Source of the DNA: RUG13409 sp045546135
GTDB taxonomy: Bacteria > Bacillota > Clostridia > Peptostreptococcales > Anaerovoracaceae
NCBI GenBank assembly: GCA_045546135.1
Contig: JAZQCD010000014.1
Span: 1 to 36,333, forward strand
Direction: 5' to 3'
Length of the DNA stretch: 36,333 nt
The notes beneath the pieces are model-generated. The model had not been told where the DNA came from. It was given only the letters and a program-made list of their open reading frames with translations, and ran no database searches. A program made the position numbers and the translations under genes. Positions within the stretch are counted from its first letter, which is position 1; each line of letters opens with the position of its first letter. Shown piece after piece: positions 8,129 to 16,118 of the stretch.

Positions 8129-8169
8129 AAACCCGCCAGCCCTGTAATTTCAAGGTTTGGCGGGTTTTT
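8129..8169 (+). terminator. Terminator after the short GMP synthase gene
   Basis: AAACCCGCCA (8129-8138) pairs with TGGCGGGTTT (8158-8167), followed by T. Bases 8124-8163 are identical over 40 nt to 17666-17705 after guaA. It may also act for pyrG, which converges on it, since the opposite strand ends in TTTATTG. Confidence 0.9.
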
Positions 8170-8245
8170 GATTGCCATCGTGACTTCATATTGACCGCAA
8201 ATCCATTTACACAGATACTTGTTTAATGAAACTAGTTTTTCGTTC

Positions 8246-9847
8246 TCATTCGTTTTGTAAAGCAGCTTCAATGAATCCCTTAAAAAGGGGATGGACATGA
8301 TTGGGGCGGCTTTTAAATTCCGGATGGTATTGAACGCCTACAAAAAAGGGCAGATCGCTTATCTCCATGGTCTCAACAAGGCTCCCGTCAGGGGATAGTC
8401 CTGATATCCTAAGTCCTGCCTTTTCGAAGGCTTCTCTATACTCATTGTTCACCTCGTAGCGATGGCGATGGCGCTCAGATATTATCTTTTGTCCATAGCA
8501 TCTTTCCATGGTGGTTCCTTCTTGAACGACACAAGGATATGCACCCAACCTTAAGGTTCCCCCTTTGTCTATATCATCATTTTGACCAGGGATATAGTGA
8601 ATGACCTTGTGGGGCGAGCCTGGATCGAATTCTCCTGAGTTTGCATCCTTAAGACCCAGAACATTTCTCGCAAATTCTATTACTTCTATCTGCATTCCCA
8701 GGCATATACCAAAATAGGGAACTTTGTTTTCTCTAGCGTACCTTGCGGTTTCTATCATACCCTCTATGCCTCTGTCTCCAAAGCCTCCCGGAACTATGAT
8801 GCCATCATAGGGAGATAGTATTTCTCTTGAGTTGTCTTTTGTTATCTCTTCTGAATCTATCCAGCCTATATCCACATTGGTGCTTAGAGCAAAGCCTGCA
8901 TGTTTTAGAGCTTCTGTAACTGATAGGTATGCATCGTGTAGCTGTACATACTTCCCTACAAGGGCGATCTTTACAGTACCTTTTGCTTCCTTGATGCTGT
9001 CGACCATGGCTTTCCAGCTTCTTAGGTGGACCGTTCTATCTTCAATACCAAGCTCTCTGCATACCACTTTACCGAGACCCTTTTCTTCTAATGCCAAAGG
9101 TGCTTCGTAGAGAATGGGAAGTGTCAGGTTCTCTATGACGCAGTCCTCTTTTACATTGCAAAAGTCAGCGATCTTTCTGAAAATATTATCATCAGTGATT
9201 GGTTCATCACATCTGAGTACTATGATATCAGGGCTTATGCCCATGCCCTGGAGCTCTTTTACGGAGTGCTGCGTCGGTTTTGATTTGTGTTCTCCGGAAG
9301 CTTTTAGATAGGGTACAAGTGTTACATGGACGTAAAGGCAATTCTCTTTTCCCACCTCATAGCCTATCTGCCGGATAGCTTCTATAAAGGGCTGTCCTTC
9401 AATATCGCCTATGGTGCCTCCGATCTCTGTGATGACCACATCGGCATCAGTTTCCGTTCCCACCTTGTATATGAAGCATTTGATCTCGTCGGTGATATGG
9501 GGTATGGTCTGAACGGTTTTTCCCAGGTATACACCTTTTCGTTCTTTTAAAAGCACATTGCTGTAGACTTTTCCTGTGGTGAGGTTTGAAAACCTGTTCA
9601 GATCTTCGTTGATGAATCTTTCGTAGTGTCCAAGGTCAAGATCTGTTTCTGCTCCATCTTCAGTCACGTAGACTTCACCGTGTTGATATGGACTCATAGT
9701 CCCGGGATCTACGTTTATATATGGATCCAGTTTTTGAGCTGCTACTTTATATCCCCTTGCCTTTAGAAGCCTCCCTATGGAAGCCGCCGTGATACCTTTG
9801 CCAAGGCCGGATACGACTCCGCCTGTTACAAATATATATTTGGTCAT
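8246..9847 (-). CDS. pyrG: CTP synthase
   Basis: PyrG aminates UTP to CTP using ATP and glutamine. The 533-residue length is normal. The N-terminal synthetase domain begins KYIFVTGGVVSGLGKGIT and has DPYINVDPGTMSP. The C-terminal class I glutaminase has its nucleophile at Cys382 (FGICLGMQ) and the His508-Glu510 pair in QYHPEF. The start is ATG 9847, with GGTG upstream on the minus strand. It lies 73 bp downstream of ilvE on the same strand, with no clear terminator between, so the two may be cotranscribed. It uses the product of the nearby glnA. Confidence 0.97.
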   Translation of the reverse strand: MTKYIFVTGGVVSGLGKGITAASIGRLLKARGYKVAAQKLDPYINVDPGTMSPYQHGEVYVTEDGAETDLDLGHYERFINEDLNRFSNLTTGKVYSNVLLKERKGVYLGKTVQTIPHITDEIKCFIYKVGTETDADVVITEIGGTIGDIEGQPFIEAIRQIGYEVGKENCLYVHVTLVPYLKASGEHKSKPTQHSVKELQGMGISPDIIVLRCDEPITDDNIFRKIADFCNVKEDCVIENLTLPILYEAPLALEEKGLGKVVCRELGIEDRTVHLRSWKAMVDSIKEAKGTVKIALVGKYVQLHDAYLSVTEALKHAGFALSTNVDIGWIDSEEITKDNSREILSPYDGIIVPGGFGDRGIEGMIETARYARENKVPYFGICLGMQIEVIEFARNVLGLKDANSGEFDPGSPHKVIHYIPGQNDDIDKGGTLRLGAYPCVVQEGTTMERCYGQKIISERHRHRYEVNNEYREAFEKAGLRISGLSPDGSLVETMEISDLPFFVGVQYHPEFKSRPNHVHPLFKGFIEAALQNE

Positions 9848-9920
9848 TTTTCACCTCACTGTCGAATGATTAAAAAGTAAATAATGAATGATGGTATTCA
9901 AGTGCCTATATTAAGAAGGT

Positions 9921-10943
9921 TTACACAATGGTATATATCCATCCTTCAGGTGCTTTTATTCTGCCCATTTGTATGCCGGTCAATGTGTCATAAACTGCCT
10001 GTGTCACTTCTCCGGCCTTTTGAAGACCTGAAGGAAATTGTATGACCTGATCTTTATATGTGATACTTCCGACAGGGGATATGACCGCAGCTGTTCCGCA
10101 AAGACCTGATTCGTCAAAATCTACGAGTTCATCTACAGCTATCCTTCTTTCCTCTACTTCGATACCAAGGTATTCTTTTGCCACATAAAGCATGGATCTT
10201 CTTGTTATAGATGGGAGTATTGAGTCTGATTTTGGAGTGATTATCCTCTTATCTTTTGTTACAAAAAAGATATTGGCTCCTCCTGTTTCCTCTACAAAGT
10301 TCCTTCCTGCTGGATCAAGGTAAAGGTTTTCATCAAAGCCTAATCGGTGTGCTTCATCTATTGCAAAAAGGCTCATAGCATAGTTAAGACCGGCTTTTAC
10401 TCCGCCCGTTCCCTTTGGGGCGGCTCTGTCCATATCACATATGCGAAGATTAAGAGGCCTTGCTTTTCCCTTGAAGTAGGGTCCTACGGGTGAAGCAAAT
10501 ATCCTGAATTCAAATTCTGAAGCAGGTTTTACGCCCAAGGTCGGATCACTTCCGAACATAAAGGGTCTTAGGTACATGGATGCCCCTGTTCCATAGGGTG
10601 GAACATAGTCTTTGTTTGCGAGGACCACATCCTTTACAGCTTCAAGGAATCTTTCTTTTGGAAATACCGGCATACACATCCTCTTGCAGGATGTGATCAT
10701 TCTTTCTGCGTTGAGGTCAGGCCGGAATATGACTATATGTTCATCTTCTGTTTTATACGCTTTCATTCCTTCAAAGACATTCTGCGAATATTGCAGGATA
10801 CATGCACTTTCTGAAAGAATTATTTTGTCGTCTTCTGTCAGGCATCCTGCATCCCACATTCCATCCACATATCGAGAAACATATCTATAATCTGTCTTAA
10901 GATAAGCGAAACCCAGTTTGCTCCAATCTATCTCCCTGCTCAT
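9921..10943 (-). CDS. ilvE: Branched-chain amino acid aminotransferase
   Basis: IlvE transfers the amino group between glutamate and the 2-oxo acids of Leu, Ile and Val, using pyridoxal phosphate. The 340-residue protein is of fold-type IV. The PLP lysine is Lys183 in GTGGVKAGLNYA, and EETGGANIFF and GTAAVISPVG are the later cofactor-phosphate segments. I chose ATG 10943 because it has GGAG 7 nt upstream and a strong promoter further up; a longer frame from 11144 would cross that promoter. The N-terminus, with VFEGMKAY, fits the eukaryote-like long subclass of IlvE. Confidence 0.95.
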   Translation of the reverse strand: MSREIDWSKLGFAYLKTDYRYVSRYVDGMWDAGCLTEDDKIILSESACILQYSQNVFEGMKAYKTEDEHIVIFRPDLNAERMITSCKRMCMPVFPKERFLEAVKDVVLANKDYVPPYGTGASMYLRPFMFGSDPTLGVKPASEFEFRIFASPVGPYFKGKARPLNLRICDMDRAAPKGTGGVKAGLNYAMSLFAIDEAHRLGFDENLYLDPAGRNFVEETGGANIFFVTKDKRIITPKSDSILPSITRRSMLYVAKEYLGIEVEERRIAVDELVDFDESGLCGTAAVISPVGSITYKDQVIQFPSGLQKAGEVTQAVYDTLTGIQMGRIKAPEGWIYTIV

Positions 10944-11015
10944 AGTTTGCTCCTTAAAAAGTAAAAAAAGCAGACCGCCGGCTTCATTGCCAATGCGATT
11001 TGCTTTACTAAAAGA

Positions 11016-11044
11016 AATATATACCCAGAAAAAAGTATTGTCAA
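11016..11044 (-). promoter_or_regulatory. Promoter of ilvE
   Basis: On the minus strand TTGACA (11044-11039) and TATATT (11021-11016) are separated by exactly 17 bp. The transcript would start near 11009, leaving a leader of about 65 nt. That leader holds AAAGCA...TGCTTTTTTT on the minus strand, a possible weak attenuator, which I do not call separately. Confidence 0.8.
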
Positions 11045-11075
11045 CTTTTTCTCCAAATGACATTAAATGTGTTAA

Positions 11076-11081
11076 TATAAT
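11076..11081 (+). promoter_or_regulatory. Possible -10 box of glnA
   Basis: A perfect TATAAT lies on the plus strand 125 bp before glnA. No good -35 box stands at the right distance (the nearest, ATGACA, is only 13 bp away), so an activator may be needed. It precedes the leader hairpin at 11121. Confidence 0.4.
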
Positions 11082-11120
11082 TCTATTATGCGGCAGGATG
11101 GAAGCAGCATAGATCATGGT

Positions 11121-11167
11121 CTTAAGGGATATTTCATACGTCACTTGAAATGTCTCTTAAGTTTTTT
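11121..11167 (+). terminator. Leader terminator (attenuator) upstream of glnA
   Basis: CTTAAG-G-GATATTTCA pairs with TGAAATGTC-T-CTTAAG, followed by six T. It lies 39 bp before glnA and downstream of the only -10 box seen, so it would end transcripts before the gene unless relieved. The gene after glnA encodes an ANTAR protein, a family that binds RNA and prevents such termination; that link is inference. Confidence 0.7.
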
Positions 11168-11205
11168 CGATATCATTCATTGAACCAAAGGAAAGGATCA
11201 AGACA

Positions 11206-12417
11206 ATGGAATATACAAAAGATGAAGTCCTTCAATATGTTGAAGAGGAAGATGTCAGATTCATACGCCTTGCCTTTTGCGATGTATTCGGAGTGCAGAA
11301 GAACGTAGCAATAATGCCATCTGAACTAAAAAGAGCTTTCGAATACGGAATACCCATAGACGCTTCAGCTATAGAGAGCTTTGGTATGACTGTAAAGGCT
11401 GATCTTTTCCTTCATCCGGATCCGGCCACCTTTTGCAGTCTCCCATGGCGGTCTGATACGGGCAAGGTCGAAAGGATGTACTGCGATATAACCTATGAGG
11501 ACGGGACCCCTTTTGAAGCCGATTGCAGGAGGATACTCAAAGAGACTGCGTCCTTGGCAAAAGAAAAAGGCATTAGTTTTGATATTGGACCGACCCTTGA
11601 GTTTTATATCTTTAAAACGGATGATGAGGGAGAACCGACGGACATTCCCTATGATAGGGGAGGATACATGGACACAGCACCTCTTGACAAAGGAGAGAAT
11701 CTAAGAAGAGATATATGTACCACATTGGAGGAGATGGGGATACTTCCTGAGAGTTCCTTCCACGAAGCGGGTCCCGGGCAAAACAGCATAGCTTTTAAGT
11801 ATTCAGATCCGCTGGCTGCGGCAGACAACGCCCTTACTTTTAAGTTCGTCGTTGAAAGCATAGCTGCAAGGAACGGCCTTTATGCAAGTTTCATGCCAAA
11901 GCCCCTTGCTAATGAACCGGGCAACGGGCTTCATATAAACTACTCGGTGGGAGACAGACGGGATCCAAAACTCCTGGAAAATGTCAACGCCGGTATAATG
12001 GATAAGATCAAGGAAATGACTTTGTTCCTTGATCCTCTTGAAGAGTCCTACGCAAGGCTTGGTAAGATGAAAGCTCCTGCCTTTGTTTCATGGACAGGCG
12101 AAAACAGATCCCAGCTCATCAGGATCCCAAAGAGTCCCCAAGGGATCTGCAGGGCAGAGCTTCGTTCGGGAGATCCTATGTCCAACCCATATATAGTTCT
12201 TGCCCTTCTTATAGAGGCAGGACTATCCGGTATCGAGAAAAACTTAAGGCTGCCCGAGATCTGCAACATAGATTTCGACACTGCATCCTCCCAGGAGACC
12301 GAAAAGTACGAAAGGCTACCTGAAAGCCTTGATGTTGCAAAAAGGAAGGCTTCAGATAGCAGCTTCATAAGAGAAGTGCTTCCAAAATGCATCATCGATG
12401 CATATCTAAGCAGATAG
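11206..12417 (+). CDS. glnA: Glutamine synthetase, type I (short form)
   Basis: GlnA makes glutamine from glutamate, ammonia and ATP. The N-terminal beta-grasp has VRFIRLAFCDVFGVQKNVAI. The catalytic part has PTLEFYIF, HEAGPGQNSI, NEPGNGLHIN, NRSQLIRIP and AELRSGDPMSNPY, so the metal and substrate residues appear intact. At 403 residues it is about 40 shorter than the usual 440-residue clostridial and bacillar enzymes, with several trimmed loops. A leader terminator precedes it, and an ANTAR regulator starts 10 bp after its stop, an arrangement known in clostridia. The remains of a type III glutamine synthetase gene lie about 0.7 kb downstream, so this may be the remaining enzyme of the locus. 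Confidence 0.95.
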   Translation: MEYTKDEVLQYVEEEDVRFIRLAFCDVFGVQKNVAIMPSELKRAFEYGIPIDASAIESFGMTVKADLFLHPDPATFCSLPWRSDTGKVERMYCDITYEDGTPFEADCRRILKETASLAKEKGISFDIGPTLEFYIFKTDDEGEPTDIPYDRGGYMDTAPLDKGENLRRDICTTLEEMGILPESSFHEAGPGQNSIAFKYSDPLAAADNALTFKFVVESIAARNGLYASFMPKPLANEPGNGLHINYSVGDRRDPKLLENVNAGIMDKIKEMTLFLDPLEESYARLGKMKAPAFVSWTGENRSQLIRIPKSPQGICRAELRSGDPMSNPYIVLALLIEAGLSGIEKNLRLPEICNIDFDTASSQETEKYERLPESLDVAKRKASDSSFIREVLPKCIIDAYLSR

Positions 12418-12427
12418 GAGCAAAGAA

Positions 12428-13006
12428 TTGGTATTCAGAGACCGAAGCTACAGCGTACTTCTTGTATGCGGCAGCGACAAATTCAATACTCAGGTCGCAT
12501 CTATTCTTCCTTTCAACGAATACTATCCTGTGAAATGGATAAAAAGCATCAGCGATGCCAGAAGGGAACTTCTTGAAAGGAGTTACGATATAGTCCTCAT
12601 AAACTGGAAAAACGACGGTGAGGGGAAAAAACTGGCTTTGGACATATCGGGGAGGGGAAGATCGGCAGTCCTTCTTATGGCTGAAAGAGACCGCTATGAC
12701 GATATGTATTTTGATGTGATCTCTTTTGGCGTGGCCTGTATGCCAAGGCAGATGAGCGCTCAAGAGTTTACGAGAGCTCTAAGGATAGTGTGCTCCGGCA
12801 TAGAGAGACTTCTTGGAGAGAAGAAAAAGCATTCGACTGTAGAGGAAAAGATGGCGGAGATACGGCTTGTAAACAGGGCTAAATGGTATCTCATAGAAAG
12901 CAAAGGTCTTTCTGAAGAAGATGCACACAAATATATAGAGCACCTTGCTATGAATGAAAGGATAACGAGAAAGGAAGCAGCGGAAAAAATCCTTAAAAAT
13001 AATTGA
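12428..13006 (+). CDS. ANTAR-domain antiterminator with degenerate receiver
   Basis: This 192-residue protein has an N-terminal response-regulator-like domain (1-125) and a C-terminal ANTAR domain (about 140-190: KMAEIRLVNRAKWYLIESKG, then LSEEDAHKYIEHLAM). ANTAR proteins bind dual-hexaloop RNA and prevent termination, often in nitrogen assimilation. The usual phosphoryl Asp is missing: the strand reads DIVLINW, with Asn in that place. Control is therefore probably not by ordinary phosphorylation. It starts with TTG 12428, with AGGAG 7 nt upstream that overlaps the glnA stop. Likely targets are the terminators at 11121 and 13041. Confidence 0.85.
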   Translation: MVFRDRSYSVLLVCGSDKFNTQVASILPFNEYYPVKWIKSISDARRELLERSYDIVLINWKNDGEGKKLALDISGRGRSAVLLMAERDRYDDMYFDVISFGVACMPRQMSAQEFTRALRIVCSGIERLLGEKKKHSTVEEKMAEIRLVNRAKWYLIESKGLSEEDAHKYIEHLAMNERITRKEAAEKILKNN

Positions 13007-13031
13007 CATTAAAAGGATGCAGTAGTATATT
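13003..13031 (+). promoter_or_regulatory. Strong promoter at the end of the ANTAR gene
   Basis: TTGACA (13003-13008) and TATATT (13026-13031) are separated by 17 bp. The -35 box overlaps the ANTAR stop codon. The transcript would start near 13038 and immediately enter the terminator at 13041. Confidence 0.85.
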
Positions 13032-13040
13032 CACTTCGTT

Positions 13041-13082
13041 AAGACAAAGACGTCTAAGAGTTTGGCGTCTTTGTCTTTTTTT
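13041..13082 (+). terminator. Attenuator directly after the promoter (glnN/purA leader)
   Basis: AAGACAAAGACG pairs without a mismatch to CGTCTTTGTCTT (12 bp, 13-nt loop), followed by a T-run to 13082. Since a strong promoter starts transcription only a few bases upstream, this is a conditional terminator in a leader RNA, not the end of the ANTAR gene alone. The ANTAR protein encoded just upstream is the natural candidate to control it. Confidence 0.85.
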
Positions 13083-13108
13083 ATTTCTTGGAAAGGATGG
13101 AGAAAAGA

Positions 13109-13258
13109 ATGAATGTACCTGAGTATTTCGGATCCCTTGTCTTTGATGACAGGGCAATGAAGGAAAGATTGTCTAGGGATAAGCATTTGGGGCGGCCGCT
13201 TTCTTTACTTTTTACGGCTGCCCACTTTTTATTCTATTTAGGAAAGGAAACGATATGA
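13109..13258 (+). pseudogene. glnN: Remnant of type III glutamine synthetase (glnN), N-terminus only
   Basis: A 49-codon frame starts at ATG 13109 behind an AGGATGGAGAA ribosome binding region. Its first 25 residues, VPEYFGSLVFDDRAMKERLS within them, match my recollection of the N-terminus of clostridial type III glutamine synthetase (about 700 residues). The match then stops and the frame runs through a terminator-like hairpin at 13190 to a stop (13256-13258) overlapping the purA start. An internal deletion of almost the whole gene explains this. The remaining start could now act as a leader peptide for purA through the overlapping stop and start. It is not annotated by length-based gene callers. 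Confirmation needs an alignment with GlnN proteins. Confidence 0.7.
13190..13230 (+). terminator. Hairpin and T-run upstream of purA, probably the old glnN terminator
   Basis: GGGCGGCCG (13190-13198) pairs with CGGCTGCCC (13215-13223), one G-T pair, followed by ACTTTTTATT. It lies inside the glnN remnant frame and 25 bp before purA, where an active terminator would harm purA. It is best explained as the former 3' end of glnN brought close by the deletion. Confidence 0.6.
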
Positions 13259-14538
13259 ACAGTGTTATAGCAGGCATCAACTGGGGAGATGAGGGAAAAG
13301 GCCGTATGGTCGATGTTTTTTCAGAGAAATATGATGTGGTAGTAAGATATCAGGGCGGTGGAAACGCAGGCCACACAGTCGTAAACGACAAGGGAAAATT
13401 CGCTCTTCACCTGCTGCCGTCAGGGATCTTGAGAGATGGCGTCATGAACATACTCGGAAACGGAGTAGCTCTTGATATGGAGAACCTTTGCTTTGAGATC
13501 GATGAACTAAGATCAAAGGGAGTAGATATATCTCCGAAGAATCTGAGGATAAGCGAGAGAGCATCCCTGCTTCTCCCATGGCATAGAGAACTTGACGGTC
13601 TTGAAGAGGATAGGCTTGCAGGGAAAAAATACGGATCTACAAGGCAGGGCATTGCTCCTTTTTATTCTGACAAATACCAAAAAAAGACCATACTCGCAGG
13701 GGAACTCTTTTATCCCGAAAAGCTTGCAGCCCATGCTAATGACCTCCTTGAATGGAAGGACCTGATCATAGAGAAAGTATACGGTGATAAGGGTACAGGC
13801 TATGAAGAACTCATGGCATATCTGAAAAAATACGGCGATATACTAAAGCCGTATATATGCGATACTGGGCTTTACCTTGAAGAAGCAAAAAAACAGGGAA
13901 AGAATATACTCTTTGAAGCTCAGCTCGGTGCCTTGAGAGACCTTGATATGGGCATATATCCATTCACTACGTCCTCTAATACTCTTGCCGCTTACGCTCC
14001 CATAGGGGCCGGAGTGCCTTGGATGAGCATAGATAAGGTCCTGGGAATAGTTAAGGCATATTCAACATGTGTCGGAGAAGGGCCTTTTGTTACCGAATGG
14101 ACGGGTGAAGAAGCAGAAAAGCTCAGAGAGGCAGGTGCCGAGTACGGAGCAAAGACCGGAAGAGCAAGGAGGGTCGGAGCTTTTGATGCAGTTGCTACAA
14201 GGTACGGAGTCAGGATGCAAGGAGCAACTTCTGTGGCAGTCACTAAACTTGATGTGCTTTCATACATGGATAAAATACCTGTATGTACGAAGTATGTCAT
14301 TGACGGAAAGGAAACAGATAATTTCCCGTTTCCTGATGCTCTTGACAAGGCACAGCCTGTCATAGAGGATCTTCCGGGCTGGAACTGTGATATATCGAAC
14401 GCAAGGATGTGGGATGATCTTCCTAAGGAAGCAAAAGACTATGTTCAGTTCATAGAGGATTCCATAGGCTGCAGAGTGGAATATATTTCTGTGGGACCAA
14501 AAAGAGAAGAATATATACATAGGTCCCAGAAGGATTAA
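13255..14538 (+). CDS. purA: Adenylosuccinate synthetase
   Basis: PurA joins aspartate to IMP using GTP to give adenylosuccinate, the first AMP-specific step. The 427-residue protein has the catalytic WGDEGKG (Asp12) and NAGHTVV (His40) at the expected positions, and normal length. Start ATG 13255 follows GGAAAGGAA and overlaps the stop of the 49-codon glnN remnant (ATGA overlap). Transcription appears to come from the promoter at 13003 through two hairpins, an unusual setting for a purine gene. The likely cause is capture of a nitrogen-regulated leader by deletion; that is inference. purB follows 63 bp downstream. Confidence 0.96.
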   Translation: MNSVIAGINWGDEGKGRMVDVFSEKYDVVVRYQGGGNAGHTVVNDKGKFALHLLPSGILRDGVMNILGNGVALDMENLCFEIDELRSKGVDISPKNLRISERASLLLPWHRELDGLEEDRLAGKKYGSTRQGIAPFYSDKYQKKTILAGELFYPEKLAAHANDLLEWKDLIIEKVYGDKGTGYEELMAYLKKYGDILKPYICDTGLYLEEAKKQGKNILFEAQLGALRDLDMGIYPFTTSSNTLAAYAPIGAGVPWMSIDKVLGIVKAYSTCVGEGPFVTEWTGEEAEKLREAGAEYGAKTGRARRVGAFDAVATRYGVRMQGATSVAVTKLDVLSYMDKIPVCTKYVIDGKETDNFPFPDALDKAQPVIEDLPGWNCDISNARMWDDLPKEAKDYVQFIEDSIGCRVEYISVGPKREEYIHRSQKD

Positions 14539-14570
14539 TATATAGATAGATAATAGAAAGGAAAACCCGG

Positions 14571-14597
14571 ATGCCGAAGCGGTGTCCGGCATCTTGA
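14571..14597 (+). CDS. 8-codon mini-ORF before purB
   Basis: ATG 14571 has a good ribosome binding site (AAAGGA, 8 nt upstream) and encodes MPKRCPAS before TGA at 14595-14597. purB starts 4 nt later and has no Shine-Dalgarno sequence of its own. The mini-ORF would deliver ribosomes to purB by reinitiation. It lies in a hairpin (GATGCCG/CGGCATC, 14570-14593) that could modulate this. It is too short to judge by coding statistics. Confidence 0.5.
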   Translation: MPKRCPAS

Positions 14598-14601
14598 ACT
14601 G

Positions 14602-16020
14602 ATGTACGAAAAATATGAATCAGCTCTTTCAGGGCGCTATGCATCTCAATATATGCTCAGACTTTTCTCCCAATATGAAAGAGCGAGGACATGGAGGAAA
14701 CTATGGTATTCTCTTGCGAAGGCTCAAAAGTCTCTCGGTCTTAACATAACGGAAGAACAGCTCGAGGACCTTAAATCGCATATAGACGATATTGACTTTG
14801 AATCTGAAAAGGAAAGGGAAAAGCTGGTCCGTCATGATGTGATGGCTCATGTATATACCTACGGAAAGGCAGCTCCAAAAGCTGCCGGAATAATACACCT
14901 TGGTGCTACGAGCTGCTATGTGACAGACAACGGTGATCTCATAATATACAGAGAGGCTCTTCGCCGTATACGTGCAGAGCTTTGCAGTGTTCTTGAAACT
15001 CTGTCGGACTTTGCTTTTAAATATAGGGAAATGCCTTGCCTTGGCTATACTCACTACCAGCCGGCTCAGCCTGTTACTGTCGGTAAGAGAGCAAGTCTTT
15101 GGATGCAGGACCTTCTTTCAGATCTCGATGAGATAGATTTTACTTTGTCGCAGATAAAGTTCCTCGGCTGCAGAGGTACTACGGGAACGGAAGCCAGCTT
15201 CATGGAGCTCTTTGATGGCGATGAAAGGAAGATAGATGAAATGAACCGGCTCATAGCAAAGGATCATGATTTCGAAGAGATATTTGATGTATGCGGTCAG
15301 ACCTATCCTAGAAAGGTCGACACAAGGATACTCAATGTTCTTTCATCCATAGGTCAAAGCACATACAAAATGGCAGAGGATATACGGCTGCTTCAGCATG
15401 ACAGGCAGATAGAAGAACCCTTTGAGGAAGGGCAGATAGGATCCTCTGCTATGGCGTACAAGAGAAACCCCATGCGTTGCGAGAGGGTCTGTTCTCTTTC
15501 AAGATACCTCATTACAGATGCGATGAATGCTGCGCAGACCGCAAGTACCCAGTGGCTCGAAAGGACCCTTGATGATTCCGCAAATAGGCGTATATCCATG
15601 GCTGAAGGTTTCCTTTGTGCAGATGCGGTATTAAGACTGCTGCTCAACATAACAAAGGGTCTGGTCGTAAATGAGAAGGTGATAGAGAGATCTTTAAAGG
15701 ACTATCTGCCGTTTATAGCCACAGAAAATATCTTGATGGAAGGAGTAAAAAGAGGCGGCGACAGGCAGGTCCTCCATGAACTTTTAAGGAAAGCTTCCAT
15801 GAGAGCTACATCAAAGATGAAGGAAGGCGAAGACTTTAGCCTTATTTCCGAGCTTGCAAAGGAAGAAGCATTCGGTATGACCGAAGAGGAGATGGAAGAT
15901 CTCCTCGATCCGAAATCTTTTACGGGAAGATGTTCTGTGCAGGTTGAAAAGTTCATAGAGAATAACCGCCAAAGGTACGAGGGAAGGGGTCTTTCCTTAG
16001 AAGAAGATATTGAACTTTGA
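14602..16020 (+). CDS. purB: Adenylosuccinate lyase
   Basis: PurB cleaves adenylosuccinate to AMP and fumarate, and also SAICAR in de novo purine synthesis. The 472-residue protein has GATSCYVTDN, the LGYTHYQPAQP catalytic-His region and the family signature GSSAMAYKRNP near residues 280-290. It resembles the longer, human-like PurB subclass. The first residues MYEKYESALSGRYAS fit this family's N-terminus, so ATG 14602 is right although it lacks a Shine-Dalgarno; see the mini-ORF at 14571. It follows purA directly, giving the complete IMP to AMP branch. Confidence 0.96.
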   Translation: MYEKYESALSGRYASQYMLRLFSQYERARTWRKLWYSLAKAQKSLGLNITEEQLEDLKSHIDDIDFESEKEREKLVRHDVMAHVYTYGKAAPKAAGIIHLGATSCYVTDNGDLIIYREALRRIRAELCSVLETLSDFAFKYREMPCLGYTHYQPAQPVTVGKRASLWMQDLLSDLDEIDFTLSQIKFLGCRGTTGTEASFMELFDGDERKIDEMNRLIAKDHDFEEIFDVCGQTYPRKVDTRILNVLSSIGQSTYKMAEDIRLLQHDRQIEEPFEEGQIGSSAMAYKRNPMRCERVCSLSRYLITDAMNAAQTASTQWLERTLDDSANRRISMAEGFLCADAVLRLLLNITKGLVVNEKVIERSLKDYLPFIATENILMEGVKRGGDRQVLHELLRKASMRATSKMKEGEDFSLISELAKEEAFGMTEEEMEDLLDPKSFTGRCSVQVEKFIENNRQRYEGRGLSLEEDIEL

Positions 16021-16118
16021 TTGCATATGCCCCTTTAAGAAAATGCATTTTTCTGTTATTGTACTTTACGATATGATGTGAATATGCTGCCGATCAGGGT
16101 TACTTTTTAGGAGATAAT

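Noticed and set aside
11091..11120. GGATGGAAGCAGC-like stretch resembling the conserved loop of SRP RNA
   Set aside because: The match to the SRP loop is partial, the flanks do not form the long SRP helix, and the stretch reads better as the leader of glnA.
11092..11167. Dual-hexaloop ANTAR target in the glnA leader
   Set aside because: I looked for two adjacent stems with six-base loops of the form AnnGnn and could not find a convincing pair, so only the terminator is reported.
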